A stretch of 64,000 nucleotides of DNA, from assembly GCA_006538405.1 (NCBI GenBank), contig BJKQ01000010.1:806001-870000 (forward strand), given 5' to 3'. Numbering within the stretch: the stretch's first letter is position 1; each line of letters begins with the position of its first letter. The notes beneath the pieces were generated by a model. It worked only from the letters and a program-made list of their open reading frames with translations, ran no database searches and was not told where the DNA came from. Made by a program: the position numbers and the translations under genes. Shown one piece after another: positions 13,817-25,705 of the stretch. The DNA comes from Hansfordia pulvinata (Eukaryota > Ascomycota > Sordariomycetes > Xylariales).

Positions 13817-13911
13817 CTAGAGGAGAAAAGGCGTCGTGGAGTGACAGCGCTGGGTACTGGCACCAAGCAGCACCGCCGCCGGCCCCCACACCCCGGCAGA
13901 ACCTGCCCAGC

Positions 13912-15231
13912 ATGGAGACATATTTCGGATTCGTACGCACGCCCGTGGACGCCATCAAGCTATTCGAGGCCTGCAGACTGGGCCAGCTGCCCCGGGTTCA
14001 GCGTCGACTTTCGGAGAAAGAGCGCCAGTCCATCAGGTCTGGCTCGGTATTCGTTTGGGACGAGCGGGAGGCTGGTATGCGCCGATGGACCGACGGCAAA
14101 TCCTGGAGCGCCAGCCGCGTTTCTGGCAGTTTCCTAACCTACCGCGAAATGGAGGGCAAGCGAGGAACTGGTTTTGCCAACACGCGCCGCAGCAACGGGC
14201 GCACGCCCGAAAGCGGCCGCATTAGTGACGAGGACGCAGACGGCGAGCCCGAAGGATACAGATACAAGGCCGACGGGCTGATGAAGCAATCTTTCAGCAT
14301 CACGACCTCGCAAGGACAACACCTACACCTCATCTCCTACTACTCCCGCCCTCACCCCGGGGCTCCGGACATGCCGCAGCCCAGCTCGGACGCTGCCCTG
14401 CGCCATATCATCCCCGCCAAGGGCATGTACCCCGAGTCGAGCCTGCAAGACGGCAACCCTCCCGCATTGACCCGGACACCAATGCAGCCGTACAGCGCGG
14501 CGAACAGCCCGACGGAGCCACCTGGATACGCATACTCGTGGACCGCCTCGCCCACCACGTCGTGGAGCGGCGGGTGGCCCCCCTCGCCCAGTGAATCGCC
14601 GCACTGGACCGCCCAGGGCAAGCTTACGCCCGAGATGAAGCACCAGCCGGCGCCGCGACTTCAGCAACCCGTCCAGCGCATGCCGCAGCACCATGCCGGC
14701 CACGCGCAGCTGCCGCCGCCGCCGACTTCTGCGCCGATTCACACCCCCCCGATCTACGGCAAAAACACAAACCCATTTGAGCACGAGCGGCTACCGACAT
14801 CCCAGCCTGCCAGTCGCCACCCGCCTGCCATTCACACCAGTCACTATTCGCCTCATACTCAACACCTGCAATTGCAGGCGCAAGCAGTCATGGTCGACCC
14901 ACGCATGGCGCCTACCAGTGCTCGCAACCCACAGGGCCCGCTGCCTGCAATGGGCCCGCGGTTAACGCCCCCCAGGACCGCCTCTGTCTCGCCCCCTCGG
15001 GCTACGAGCTCGGATGGCCCCAACTCGATCAACAAGGCCAGCCTGTCGGCCCTCCTGCACCCGACACCTGCTAGCTCTGAGCCCAGCAGCGCCAACCCCA
15101 TGAACCCCAGCAGCGCCTGCAGCTCGCCGCGTATCATGACGAGCGCGCCGGGCCCCCTGCCCCCTGCTAGCGACCTCATGAGGGAGGACGTCAAGGCCCT
15201 GCGGCAACTCGACCGGAAATTCTGCATATGA
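13912..15231 (+). CDS. pac2: Gti1/Pac2 family (WOPR) transcription factor, Pac2 type
   Basis: A single-exon gene for 439 residues. It is a nuclear regulator of the WOPR family, whose members (Pac2, Gti1, Wor1, Ryp1, Sge1) bind DNA and control morphological switching, conidiation and virulence in fungi. The first WOPR half is residues 1-85, beginning METYFGFVRTPVDAIKLFEA and containing SGSVFVWDEREAGMRRWTDG and SGSFLTYREMEGKR. The second half is about residues 113-145 (GLMKQSFSITT, LHLISYYSR). Between them lies an acidic linker. The remaining 290 residues are Pro/Ser/Gln/His-rich and probably disordered. The N-terminus at ATG 13912 matches the family start, and the context CCCAGCATGG is good. 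The wording of the first half fits Pac2 rather than Wor1/Sge1. The leader carries a uORF and perhaps an intron. The symbol reflects family similarity, not proven orthology. Confidence 0.93.
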   Translation: METYFGFVRTPVDAIKLFEACRLGQLPRVQRRLSEKERQSIRSGSVFVWDEREAGMRRWTDGKSWSASRVSGSFLTYREMEGKRGTGFANTRRSNGRTPESGRISDEDADGEPEGYRYKADGLMKQSFSITTSQGQHLHLISYYSRPHPGAPDMPQPSSDAALRHIIPAKGMYPESSLQDGNPPALTRTPMQPYSAANSPTEPPGYAYSWTASPTTSWSGGWPPSPSESPHWTAQGKLTPEMKHQPAPRLQQPVQRMPQHHAGHAQLPPPPTSAPIHTPPIYGKNTNPFEHERLPTSQPASRHPPAIHTSHYSPHTQHLQLQAQAVMVDPRMAPTSARNPQGPLPAMGPRLTPPRTASVSPPRATSSDGPNSINKASLSALLHPTPASSEPSSANPMNPSSACSSPRIMTSAPGPLPPASDLMREDVKALRQLDRKFCI

Positions 15232-16450
15232 TTACCCCTATCTCGCTAGGGCGTGGGAGCGCACTGAGGATTGCCACCTCCAATGAAAGGTCGTCCCGAC
15301 ATCTTGCCGGCGATAACGACATCGCCGCGCGCTGGCGCGGAGACGAACGCATATGATGCATATTATTGAGGCGTTCTTGGGCTACGAAAATCGTTATGAC
15401 GATCATTGATAAGCGGTAGCGTTTGTGCCTTTTCTCTTTTCTTTTTTTTTCTCTCCCCGATGATACTCCATATGCCGATACGCATTATGATTCTGTTGAG
15501 ATCTTCATCCTGGATGTGTGGGAGCGGTAGCTGTGGCGGTGGTAGGTTGGTGGCATATCAGCTTCCTGTACATAGTGGATGACTACCTAGATTTCCCTCA
15601 CGAATAAGACGGTCAAGCCGACCAGCGGGCCATGACAAACCCGACCCCTCAGAAGACAACCAGCATGCATGATCCACGTGAGGCAACAAATGAAGAAGCC
15701 AAGATGCGGCGATTTGCGGTCTACACTGCAGAGCCTGAGAACAACAGCAATAACAACAACGACGACGACGAATCCACTCAGGCAAAGCCAGACCCGGCCT
15801 GTACAGAAGCGGGAGGCCCCTCAGTATCGCAGGCCAATGGCGAGGCGAGGCGAGGCAAGGCAAGGCATGCCACGACGTGCCGATGCGGCCAGTCACGAGC
15901 CGTGTAGGCGCCTGCGCACGGCCGGTCCACCGGCTGGGGAGGGGTGGTGTTGCGGGCGGCGGCGGCGAGAGGCGACAGTGCGAACGGGGTTCATCATGGA
16001 TCTTGTTACGAGATGGCGTGTGCGGTTCGCGTGCCCGCTGCCCGCCTCGCAGGCGATAGCTTAGCGGCTCCTTTCTTCTAGGGCTCGAGCACGACAAGCA
16101 AGCAGCTAGGGGGTTTAGGGGCGAGGTGTCTGCTCCTCTGCCCTTCCCCCCTTTACGCGGCCCACCTCGAGGGCGGATGGAGATATTCCACGGGGGTTCC
16201 GGTCAGGTGTCCTGGGTTTGCATGGTGTGGCTCTTCGCCACGAGCGGGCCTCTGGTGCGAGAATTTCTTTCTAGAAGGTTGAGAGAAAAACCTTAACCCC
16301 AGCCTGGCGGGGAGATGAGGGGGGGTTGAGAGACTTGGCTTAACCCAAAGCACCACAGTCAGCCCACGCTTACGAGCGCTCGTACACGGGACAGGACTGA
16401 AAGGGGGCCACTGATACACCGTACATGTCGAGCCGGCGTTACCGACGAAT

Positions 16451-16510
16451 CCAGATACTCGTCTAGACACTCGTCCAGATACTCGTCCAGATGCTCTTCC
16501 AGATACTCGT
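16451..16510 (+). repeat. 12-bp minisatellite built on ACTCGT, five copies
   Basis: Five head-to-tail copies of CCAGATACTCGT (second copy CTAGACACTCGT, fourth CCAGATGCTCTT). Each unit ends with the dispersed ACTCGT element, so this looks like local tandem growth of that element. On the minus strand the 12-mer encodes a four-residue repeat in an open frame, which I regard as non-coding. Confidence 0.8.
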
Positions 16511-16799
16511 GCACCCAAAGCGTAGGTAATGCCCAGTCCTTCCCGCGCGCGAGCACAGTGGAGCCAGACTCGCTGCCCTCGCAGCCAGCCAGCCAGCCCG
16601 CCCTGGAGCCCTGCACGCTGGTAGGAGGCGAGGCCAACCTCGCACTGCACTGCATCCCCATCCTCCCGGCCCTCCTACTTGCTGTTCCTTCCCAACCCCA
16701 CATGCCTAATCTTCCTTCTTCGCCTTCCGTCTCTCTACGCCTGCTTCTGCTTCTGCTTCTCTCCAACATCTCTACTGCTCCTCCCTGAGATCCTGTCAA

Positions 16800-16819
16800 C
16801 CCCCCCCCCCCCCCCCCCC
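16800..16819 (+). repeat. Poly-C tract, 20 bases
   Basis: An uninterrupted run of 20 C, 290 bases after the 12-bp minisatellite. Confidence 0.9.
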
Positions 16820-18343
16820 TCCCACCGACTAAACCGCGCTCAGTAGACTCGACCCGCGGCCTGCAGCTCTCTCTCCTAACCTCTCCTCCCCTCCCCCGTC
16901 TCGCCACCCTCTTTCCAAGGGTGGTGGCTCGGGGGGGGGGGGGGTTTCCACATGATCTGAGCACCTACTCGTAGGTACTTGGGGCGGGGAGAACCAGAGA
17001 GAGAGAGAAGGGGGGAAGATCCCTGGGCGAGAATGGAGCCCGGCACCCCGGACATCGGTCTTGCACGCTATGACTTCAGGTATTCACGCATGACAGTCGC
17101 GAGCATGTCATCAGTGCGGAAGGCAACTTACTTACGCGACTGTGTGAGCAAACCAGGCGTCTCAGTCGCTCAGTGTAATCTGAGAGGGGGGCAGTCGCTT
17201 TGTAAGATGCCCTTCCCCGTCACGCCAGGGTGGGTTAGGTTCTTTTAGCTTGAAGAGCGGGGAGAGGGGAAGAAGAAGAACGGGGGGGGGGGGGGAGGGG
17301 TGGTGAGTCTTATTCGTCCCTAGCATCGAACGAAGCTCGGTGCGCTTCTTCGCCCCCGCGGGCCAGGCATTCTAGAGGGCGCCCCGGCTAGCGACTAACT
17401 TAGACTCGGCTAATGTGCGTTCGAGGTCTCCAAAAGCTACAGCCTAGAGACAAGCCTGGAGAGGGGAGTTGAACGTGGGCGGGCTTTCTTCGTCCCAAGC
17501 CTGATCGATGCTTCGGTGTGTGTGTGTCGCGGGTCTGTCGAGGCTGGCTTTCGACGGACGATCAGGCTTTCCCCTCTTCCGCCCCCTTGTCCCCCCCCCT
17601 CCCTGGCCTGCCCCCTCCTTATTGTTCCGGCCCTGACCCAGAACGCTATGAAGGGCGCTGCTGTCGGTACTCGTTGACGCTAGAAGCCGTGGAACCAAGT
17701 GGTTTCGCTTCCAGGTTACGTTGGCACGAGAACCGCGCTGGATCCTGGCCCCTTTCGGCGAGGGAGGGCCGCCAGCGGCCACGCATTCTAACGCACCACA
17801 ATCCATACTTTACTCAGTCTCGACACGGACCGTTGTGGACGCTGGTGTTCCGGAATGCTTAGTCACATGCAAAGCAGCAGAAAAACTGGCGGCATGACGT
17901 GGCGCTTGACCACCAGAGACGACCGGAACGGTGAGCGGGGGGGAGGGCGGTGGTTCGGTGGCGTCGGTGTCGTCAGAGGGAAAGCAGCAGGCAGAGAGCC
18001 TAACCTCGGGCTTCCGTCCAGAGAGACTGTCGTGTCTGTCTGCTAGTCTGGCTCGGTAGTGCTGCGGCTACGGAGTATTAAGACAGGCGGCGCGCGCGGA
18101 ATCCTTCGATGCACGACAGGGGCCGAGCGGCAGGGGTGTTGCGAGCTCTTTTGCGCCGTCGATCAGCCCTGGTGTACTCGTACGAGGACTCCGTACCTAA
18201 AGTAAGCCGGCTCGCCGCCCGACGGTTCGCCGGTTGGATGTCCTTGCACCAGTACGGATGCGCGTTCAGTCCTCCTGCTCCGCCGTCACTGTTAGGCAGT
18301 CAGTGCTCGTGGTGGCAGGTCTCGGGCTGGCCGCCAGGGTTAG

Positions 18344-18390
18344 AGCCAGGTCCAGGTCCAGGTCAAGGGCCAGTGCCAGTGCCAGGTCCG
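18344..18390 (+). repeat. Hexamer array (CCAGGT / CCAGTG)
   Basis: About seven units of a six-base repeat, CCAGGT changing to CCAGTG and back. It is related in sequence to the array near 8350. On the minus strand it reads as alternating Asp-Leu or Ala-Leu, which I do not consider coding. Confidence 0.65.
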
Positions 18391-21300
18391 GGGCGCGGGA
18401 ACCCCCGTCGTCGCCTCGCCAGGCGTTCAGCTTTGCATGCCCTGTCCCGTCCGGTCCCGACCGGCAGCCGCCAGTTTGATGGTCGCGCTGGGGAAAAGGG
18501 GGGATGGGCATCGTCGTTTGGATCCAGCAGCTGAAGGTTGTCCCGAACTCGGGTACTGGCCGGTGCCAGTGAACGCATCGACCAGGTGGGTTGATGAGTG
18601 CTCTCTCAACCGCGACATGGAGCAGCCTCGTACGCGATATTTGAATATACCGCCCATGTGATTAACTCCTACATGCATGGGCGAATGGATAAGTAGATAA
18701 GTACGAGCACCTCCAGGTACTGTGGCAGGTACCTTACCTTAGCGGGCCTCCTTCACGTGCGGCTGCCGACCAACTGTGTTCGTCGTCGTGGACGTTGTCG
18801 TTGTCGTCGTCATTGTCGTCATCCTGGGCATGTCATCCTAGTCCAGCCTCGAGGGATTGCACCTGCATCGTACATCTGCATTCGGCAAGCTATATGCGGA
18901 GCCGCCCACGGCCAGTGTCACCCCACCCCATCCCGGCCTCTCCACCACGAATTCGAATCGCGATGGCTGGGCAGTCGCTAAAATGCCGACACGACTGCTC
19001 GACGCCGGCGACGCTGACCGGCCCTGGCCACTGGCGGCCAGAAGGCACCCCGGCATGCGCAGACGGGCAGCTCGGCATCCTGAGGCCCACGGTGCACACC
19101 GGCAGAAGCGCCATCAGCCCGTCCGCCGACCGGACCCGGCGACCAGGCCTGCAGAGCACAGTGCCGCCCCGGACCCTCCCTTGCCGTGCGGGCGATCATC
19201 ACTCGGATGCCGCCCATGCACCCCGCCGGACACGCGAGGTGCCCGTCGCCGTCGCCGCCACCACCCTGCTCCAAGCCGGCGTCTAGACGGCCCATTGTCG
19301 CGGTGACCCCATCGCTGACACTACGCTTCAGGGCTCGGTGATAGGCATCACTCCGGAAGCCCACTCATCAACCTTGCAGGCCCATGTCGCCATCGCCTCC
19401 TTTGCACGCGTCCGTCTAGCTGCCAGCCTATCTCGACGCAGCCAGATGTCGCCGCCTGCGCGGGGAATCCACGCCCCGTCCACAAAACCTCATCACGCCA
19501 TGCCGTCCGTCCGCGCCGTCGAGAAGAAGCTCTCGTGACGACGCCACGCCTGTCGTTCGTCCGTCTCCATCGCCTCCTTCTCGCCTGTGCAGTGCGCGGC
19601 GCGTGTCCGCGCCTGCACGCACCGACATTGGTCTGCCGCGCGTGGCCAATCATGCCTCGGGCTTCTGCACGCACGGCCTCGATATCACATCAGTCAGTCC
19701 GCCTAGTTTGCCACCCCCTCATCTCTCTCCCGCGATCCCTCAAGCACTCTGTCGCATGGCCTGCTGATCTCCCTCGCCCAATGCGTGCCGCTTTATCCAT
19801 CGCCATCTCGCTCTGGGTAGGCGCGGGAGAGGATGCGGGGAAGCATACGGGGGCTCGCACGCCAGCTGCAGACCATCCTTGACGGGCACGATGCGCAACG
19901 TCTGCGAACTGCGGCAAAACTGGACAAAGTACTCATGCTCCCGCTGGTACTTCTGCCAACCTCGTCTACTCTGTACGTGGGCGGGCCGCCAGCGTCCAGC
20001 GTCCAGCAGACCTGCAATCTGGCACCGAGTCCCGACTCGGACGAGTCGTGACCGGGAACCGGGGTATGCCAGGGGTGCGGAGGGGGAGAACCCGTCCGCC
20101 ATCCTTCCATGGAACATCAGCTCGGCATGCGTGGCTTCCATGGCTGCGCCTCCCCGTCTGGCTCGTCCTCTTCCCACACCGAGCTGGTCGAGGGCCATGT
20201 CAGTTTGGCAATGGGCCGTCGAAAGGCGAACACGCGCTGCCTGGATGCTGCCCGGCAAGTAGGTCAAGGGTGTTGCCATGGGCTCGACGCCGCCGCCAGC
20301 CCACATCCCGAGACGACATGTCAAAGGGAGAGATGAAGGAGCGGAGGCTGACGCCACCCAACATCAACTATGCCGTCTCTGGTGGGCAATGCCACCAACA
20401 GCCTGCAAGACACCGATACCTTGCGCGCAGGAGGCCTGGGAAGGGGGTCCTCGGACAACTTTACGCGGTTATTGGCCGTCTAATTACCTTGGCAGCCGCC
20501 TGTTGACAGTCCCATCCTCACCTCTCAGTCATCACCGCGACCCCCAGTCCAGCACCACCCCCGGTCCTTCTGCCTGACCGGCGTCCCAAGGTGAGAGCAA
20601 CGCGTCCTGGGGGAGATTAGGTGGCCCCGCATCCAAACGACCAAAGTGCTCCAGAAGCCGCCTGGGGCTCTGCTAACATTCGTACACCGGTTGTGAAGTG
20701 GCATGTCTGCTTATGAGATGCTAGCTGCAGAAATATCAGCATCTCGCCATCCCAGGCTGGGGCGTTGCTGCTGGCCACGCATGAGTTTGGCAGCCGCCGC
20801 ATAGCATCGGAAGACCCCCCCCCCTGCGATCCGGGGCCATGCGGCATGGAGCTGCCGCCTTTCGCCGCAGAATGCAACGTGGAGCTGCGCCGCCGCCACA
20901 TTGGCAGCTGGGGGCTTATCTTCAGATCGCCACCGCGGGCCATACTCGTAAGGCATCAGCCCGGCGACCGGATTCTGAGGCCTACAGCCCGCCCCATGTC
21001 AAAGCCGCATTGCCGTCTCTCGAGGCCTGCGGCGACGCGCGGCAACTCGGGGTCGCGGCCGCGCAGGCGCGGAAGCTGGGCTTTGCTGGGCGCGCCCATG
21101 TGTGATGAGATCCGTACCCCTGACATCACCAGACCTCGCTCATCCCACCCGCCACGCAGCCAAGCCCTTGGATGCGGGATATGCAAGACCGGAGGATGCG
21201 GTGATATTACGCCGCAGCCAGGATGCGGCCCGGGCAGCGCGTGAGGATTAAAGTGCACGCGAGGCCAATTGTCCTGGATTGGCGGTGCGAGCACATGCGC

Positions 21301-22955
21301 TGCTGCCGGGCTGGGCTTGACCATGGCGCCGAGCCTTGCCTCCGTCCAGGCTCCGTGCCCGTCGTGCGAGTATACTCGTATCCGCAGGAGCAGACAGACA
21401 AGAGTGGCAGGCTGACTCGCAGTTCCATGTGTCAAGTACCGAGGCGGAATCAGGGGATCTGGACGTGCAGCCAGGCGACGTTGCACTGCAGGGACAGCGA
21501 GCGACCTGGGCATGGGGGCACCCCCGGCGGACGGTGGCCTGTGGGTACCGAGTGATTGCTGATGATGGCAAGTGCCGTCTCTTGGCTGACGACGTCGTCT
21601 TTGCCGACGGGCGTGCCTCTGCGGCTCGGTCTAACGGGCCCGTGCGATGTGCCGTTTGATCTCTTTCTGCTTGTGGCCGCATATACTGGCTGCCGAGCCA
21701 ATAAACTCTTGCGAGCAAGGTGGTGAGGACGAGTGACAAGACCAGGCAACGAGACTCCTGCGTCGCCTTTTTTTCTGTGGGCATCCATCGTGGTGTGCTC
21801 TTCACCGGCGACCACATCTCACGACGCCCCTTCCAATCCCCTTTACTATTATTCTTGACAACCCCCAGTCCCCCCCCCCCCCCCCTTTTTAAACAACAAG
21901 CCAGGGCCCACGCCCGGAGAAGGAGAGGGGGCGGCACTGGGACGAGATGGATCGGCCACGAGATTCCCAGCCCGCGGATCAGACCTTGATCTTGATTTGC
22001 TCCGGATGAGAACTGGAGCGCCCGGTTTTGGTACCCAGCAGGCAAACTCGTGCATGGCACTGTGGCGCGCACAGGGTGAAGTGGGAATTGGTGCAAATTA
22101 TCGACCCACCACAGGACGGGCAGGGGTGAAGAGACAGAGAGAGAGAAAAAAAAGGTCACGGTTGAAGAAGCCGGAAATAGACAGCGGGTTGAGTATTCTG
22201 TTTTTTTTGTTTCCCCCTCCCGATGGCACTGCTGCTGCCTCTACTTACCGTAACTCCCTGTATAACCGGTTTCCACCCCTTCTTTGTTCCGGGGGTTCGA
22301 AGCTGTCTTCTGCCCCCCCTCCGGGGAGAAGAGCCCGAAGGCCGGCGGGGCAGAAACAACGAGTGCAACAAAGACCGGGACCCCCATCTGACCCTGAAAT
22401 GGTACGATGACGGAAGGTGGGTTCGCTCGCGGGGCGGTCCAGCATGAGGGTGAAACGCCGGGCGTGCTCGGTGAACTGGACGTGCTGTCGTCGCTGCTGC
22501 TCCTACTGTCTTGGATATCTCGACGAGTGGGGACGGGGAGAGCGCGCGCTGCCGATTTTTCTCATTTCCAACTTCTTTATGTCTGGACTGGCGACCGGCC
22601 GGCCGGCCTCCTAGGACCTTGGACAAATCTCGCCCTGTCTACAAAGTGTGAGCATGGGAAAGCGAAGAAGGGGGGTTCAGGGGGGGAGATGACGAGTTGT
22701 GACATGTCGCTTTCCAAGGGGGCGAATAGAAAAGAAAAAAGTGATGATGAGGCTGGGCTCGGATGTGCTTCCGTACTCCGTAGCCGGCGGGAGGACGGAC
22801 GGACAGACGGACGAGCGGATTGACGCATGGATGGGCCCGTAAGTCGCTTGACCAGGATACCTAATCAGAGCCCGCAAGTACGCGCAAAAAAAGAGTCTTT
22901 TCTTCGGTGGCCGAGACCCAGGCGAAGCTCCTCAGCCCACATCGGGGACCTGGGA

Positions 22956-22975
22956 CCCCCCCCCCCCCCCCCCCC
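22956..22975 (+). repeat. Poly-C tract, 20 bases
   Basis: An uninterrupted run of 20 C in intergenic DNA upstream of the F-box gene. Confidence 0.9.
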
Positions 22976-23597
22976 TTGGCCAGGGCTCACTGCCAGGGTC
23001 CTGATGAACTCCGTCCCACGAGTTAGGTGGTTATGCATGTGAAGTACCCAGAGTACAGCACTCGGGGAACCGCAGAGAGGGGGCGGGGGCGATGCTTGCT
23101 TGCGTGCCTGCTTTCTTGGGTTGCCGCATGCGGCGCACCTGGGGGTCCTGTCTGGTCCCCGAGATTTGACAGGCTCGCTGTCGATTTGCTATTTTATCTT
23201 TCACCCTGGCGGGAGTTTCGCCCTCGGCTCTAGGAGGTCGTATTGCGGCATCCCCGGGGTGGGGGCCGTTCGCGGCGAGATTGCAAAAGCACGTTTTGTG
23301 CTTCCTCGGGTGGCTTTCGAGGTGCCATGTCGAGCCAAGTACCGCCTGTCGAAGACGGAGGCGAAAAACGGAGGCGAAAAGAATCAGGGCCAGACGCCCG
23401 GGTGGCAGGGAAAGGGAAGGCAAGATGCGCACATGCACGAGGGGTGGGTGGTACCCCGGGCAAGCTGGCAGGCTTTTGCTGTCCGGGATGGGCGGCGGCG
23501 CGCGCGTGAGGTCCAGGTTGTGATCGAGAAGAGGGTGGATGGGATGGTCACGGCACGGTCCGCACCCGGGAGGAGGTCCGGAGGCGGAGGGTGAGGC

Positions 23598-23637
23598 CGG
23601 AGCGAGTTTGCGGAGCGAGTTTTACGGAGCGAGTTTG
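23598..23637 (+). repeat. Triplicated 13-14-bp unit CGGAGCGAGTTTG
   Basis: Three adjacent copies of CGGAGCGAGTTT followed by G, TA or G. They lie about 490 bases upstream of the F-box start codon, so a promoter role is possible but unproven. Confidence 0.7.
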
Positions 23638-24124
23638 CGGCCGGAGAACGCGGGCGGTCTGCGGTGGTCTGTGCGCCAAACGGACGGGAGCCCCGCCCCG
23701 CCCGGCTTTTCTCTTTCGCCCTGTACGAGTACAGTACTACTCGAGCCCGATTCCCGACCGCCGCGGCGGCTCCGGTCCTCTCGCGCTGCAACTGCCCTGC
23801 ACTTCCCTCCCCTACTTAAGCCCCGGATACACACGAGCAGACGCATGTCCCTGCCACGAGCCGCATCGGCCACGCGAGTCGGCAGAGACAACGTGCTGAA
23901 GCGCAAGGGGAAAGGAAGTGGGGAAGAAAGAGCCGACACAGCGGCTTTGCCCCGGTCACGCGCCCTCTTCGCAAGCCGGGCACGGCGCGAGACACGGCAC
24001 GAGACACGGCCGGCCGCAACGCACGCACACGGTCCGGACACCCCCGGGGCTCCCGTTGTTGCAGGCGCCATCCGGGACGACGACACGAACCCCAAAAACC
24101 CCCACCGCTCCGGACATTTCCAGG

Positions 24125-25705
24125 ATGCGCAAGCCCCGCGCCGCCGCCGCCGCCGCCGCCCCGGCCCCGGCCCCTGCCCAGGACGACGACAACGACTCGT
24201 ACGGGCTGGCGGAGCTGGAAGACCGCACCGAGGCGCTGACGCTGCGGTCCAAGCGGACGGAGCGGCGGTCCAAGAAGAAGCAGACCAGGAGGACCGGCAG
24301 GGGGCATGCCGGCCGCACCCAGAACGACGACGACACCACAGGCGCAGCTGCTACGCCCGGCTCACCACCACCACGACTTCGGCTACTCGACCTGCCCGCC
24401 GAGCTGCTCCTCGACGTCGCCACGCGCCTGAGGCCCAGCGAGGTCCTGCGCCTGCGCGCCTGCTGCCGCGCCCTGGCCGGCCTCGTCGACGCCCACGAGC
24501 GCCACGTCGCTGCCGCCGTCGTCGCCTCGCGCTACCCCTGCCTGGCCGCCTGCTACCCGCTGCCCGTCCCTCTCGACGAAGCCGTGCCTCTCGTGCGCCG
24601 CCGGGGTGCTGCTGCTTCTGCTTCAGATGGCAACGACGAGGGTAACGAGGGCGAGGCGGCCAACGACGACGACGACGACGACGACGACAACTTCCTGGCC
24701 GCACAGCTCCGGCTCCGCGCCGACCTGGCCCGCCCGGGCCGCGTGCCCCGCCGCCCCTACCCGCACGTCCCGGGCCCCGACCCGGCCGAGATCTGCACCT
24801 GCCTGACCTGCGGCTTCCGGTGGGCGGCGCTGTGCCTCGTCGCCGACTTCTCCGCCTGGCAGGGCCGCCTGGACCGCGGCGACCCCTTGCCCGTCGTCGA
24901 GAGGGGCCAGTGGGGAGTTGCTGTAGCCCCAAGAAAAGACGCTTGTTCCTCCTCCTCCTCCGCGGACTCGAGCTCGAACCCGCGGGAACCCGGTTGGTCC
25001 CGGGACCTGGTGGCCTCGCACGCGGCGCAGGTCCGCCGGGCCCTGGGGTCGCCCCTCTGGCACGCCCGCATGCTCGAGGCCCACCTGGCGTCCTCGGCGC
25101 GCTCCGTCGCCCGGCACGCCGCCAACGCCCGGGGGAACCGGAGGCGCCGGTTCCCGCTGAGCCGCGAGCAGGCCCGCTCGGGGACCGACGAGTGGCTCGA
25201 GGCCGCCGGGCCGGCCAGCTACGACTTCCCCCACCACAGGGACGGGTACTACATGCTCGAGGCGTACATGCCGAACCGCGGGTGGAGCTCCGAGAGGAAA
25301 GGGTGGGTGTACGTCCCGCTCGAGCAGCACGGGGCGGACCTCGAGAGGTTTCGGGAGTATTGCGATAGGGCGAGGAGGGTGGCGGCGGAAGAGGAGGAGG
25401 AGGAGGAGGAGGAGGAGGAGGAGGAGTCGAGGAGGAGGGGAGGGGAGGGTAGAGCGGAAGAGGGAGGACAAGGAGATGGAGGAGGAGGAGGTGGTGGTGG
25501 TAGTAGTGATGGTGTATCCGCCCAAGACGTACCAGAAGAGACTGCAGGGCCTGCCGTGCAGAGAGACGGGGCGGACAGGGCTGGAGAGAGCACGGACTCC
25601 GTGATTCTGGAGCTCGAAAAGGGGAATGCTCAGCCGCCGGCTACCGACACGGTGCAGCCTGTCGAGCAGTATGCTGCGACTCGCGATGGGGACACTACTA
25701 CTTAA
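24125..25705 (+). CDS. F-box domain protein
   Basis: An intronless gene for 526 residues; a substrate adaptor, predicted to bind Skp1 and recruit targets to an SCF ubiquitin ligase. The F-box is about residues 85-130 (LLDLPAELLLDVATRLRPSE, then LRACCRALAGLV). A second conserved block follows, with CTCLTCGFRWAALCLVADF near residue 225 and HYYMLEAY-like text (GYYMLEAYMPNRGWSSER, SPLWHARMLEAHL) further on. I know this arrangement from a widespread but uncharacterised F-box family of ascomycetes. The start at 24125 is the first in-frame ATG; the open frame upstream has only a GTG. Acidic homorepeats interrupt the protein: Asp-rich after the F-box (about residue 180) and a Glu run followed by a Gly-rich tail near the C-terminus. 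The substrate is unknown. Confidence 0.88.
   Translation: MRKPRAAAAAAAPAPAPAQDDDNDSYGLAELEDRTEALTLRSKRTERRSKKKQTRRTGRGHAGRTQNDDDTTGAAATPGSPPPRLRLLDLPAELLLDVATRLRPSEVLRLRACCRALAGLVDAHERHVAAAVVASRYPCLAACYPLPVPLDEAVPLVRRRGAAASASDGNDEGNEGEAANDDDDDDDDNFLAAQLRLRADLARPGRVPRRPYPHVPGPDPAEICTCLTCGFRWAALCLVADFSAWQGRLDRGDPLPVVERGQWGVAVAPRKDACSSSSSADSSSNPREPGWSRDLVASHAAQVRRALGSPLWHARMLEAHLASSARSVARHAANARGNRRRRFPLSREQARSGTDEWLEAAGPASYDFPHHRDGYYMLEAYMPNRGWSSERKGWVYVPLEQHGADLERFREYCDRARRVAAEEEEEEEEEEEEESRRRGGEGRAEEGGQGDGGGGGGGGSSDGVSAQDVPEETAGPAVQRDGADRAGESTDSVILELEKGNAQPPATDTVQPVEQYAATRDGDTTT

Larger units (their letters stand above)
15232..24124. other. Gene-free stretch between WOPR and F-box genes
   Basis: Nearly 9 kb with no gene I can support. 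Candidate frames up to 303 codons (minus strand, 21248-22159) show no domain, start at non-ATG codons or run through homopolymers, and overlap equally good frames on the other strand. The stretch contains C20 at 16800, G14 at 16931, G14 at 17282, C16 at 21870 and C20 at 22956; the 12-bp minisatellite at 16451; a hexamer array at 18344; and a triplicated 13-14-mer at 23598. Several ACTCGTA motifs are present (16960, 18176, 20944, 21372, 23726). The first part will include the WOPR 3' untranslated region. Confidence 0.55.

Noticed and set aside
19740..20357. 205-codon minus-strand frame containing WQKYQREHEYFVQFCR
   Set aside because: That short stretch looks protein-like, but the frame starts at GTG, the rest is low quality, and I recognise no family.
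21248..22159. 303-codon minus-strand frame
   Set aside because: It reads through a G/C homopolymer, has no domain and is matched by overlapping frames on the other strand.
23918..24124. Longer N-terminus for the F-box protein
   Set aside because: The upstream in-frame start is GTG; the first ATG is at 24125 and the added residues are not family-like.
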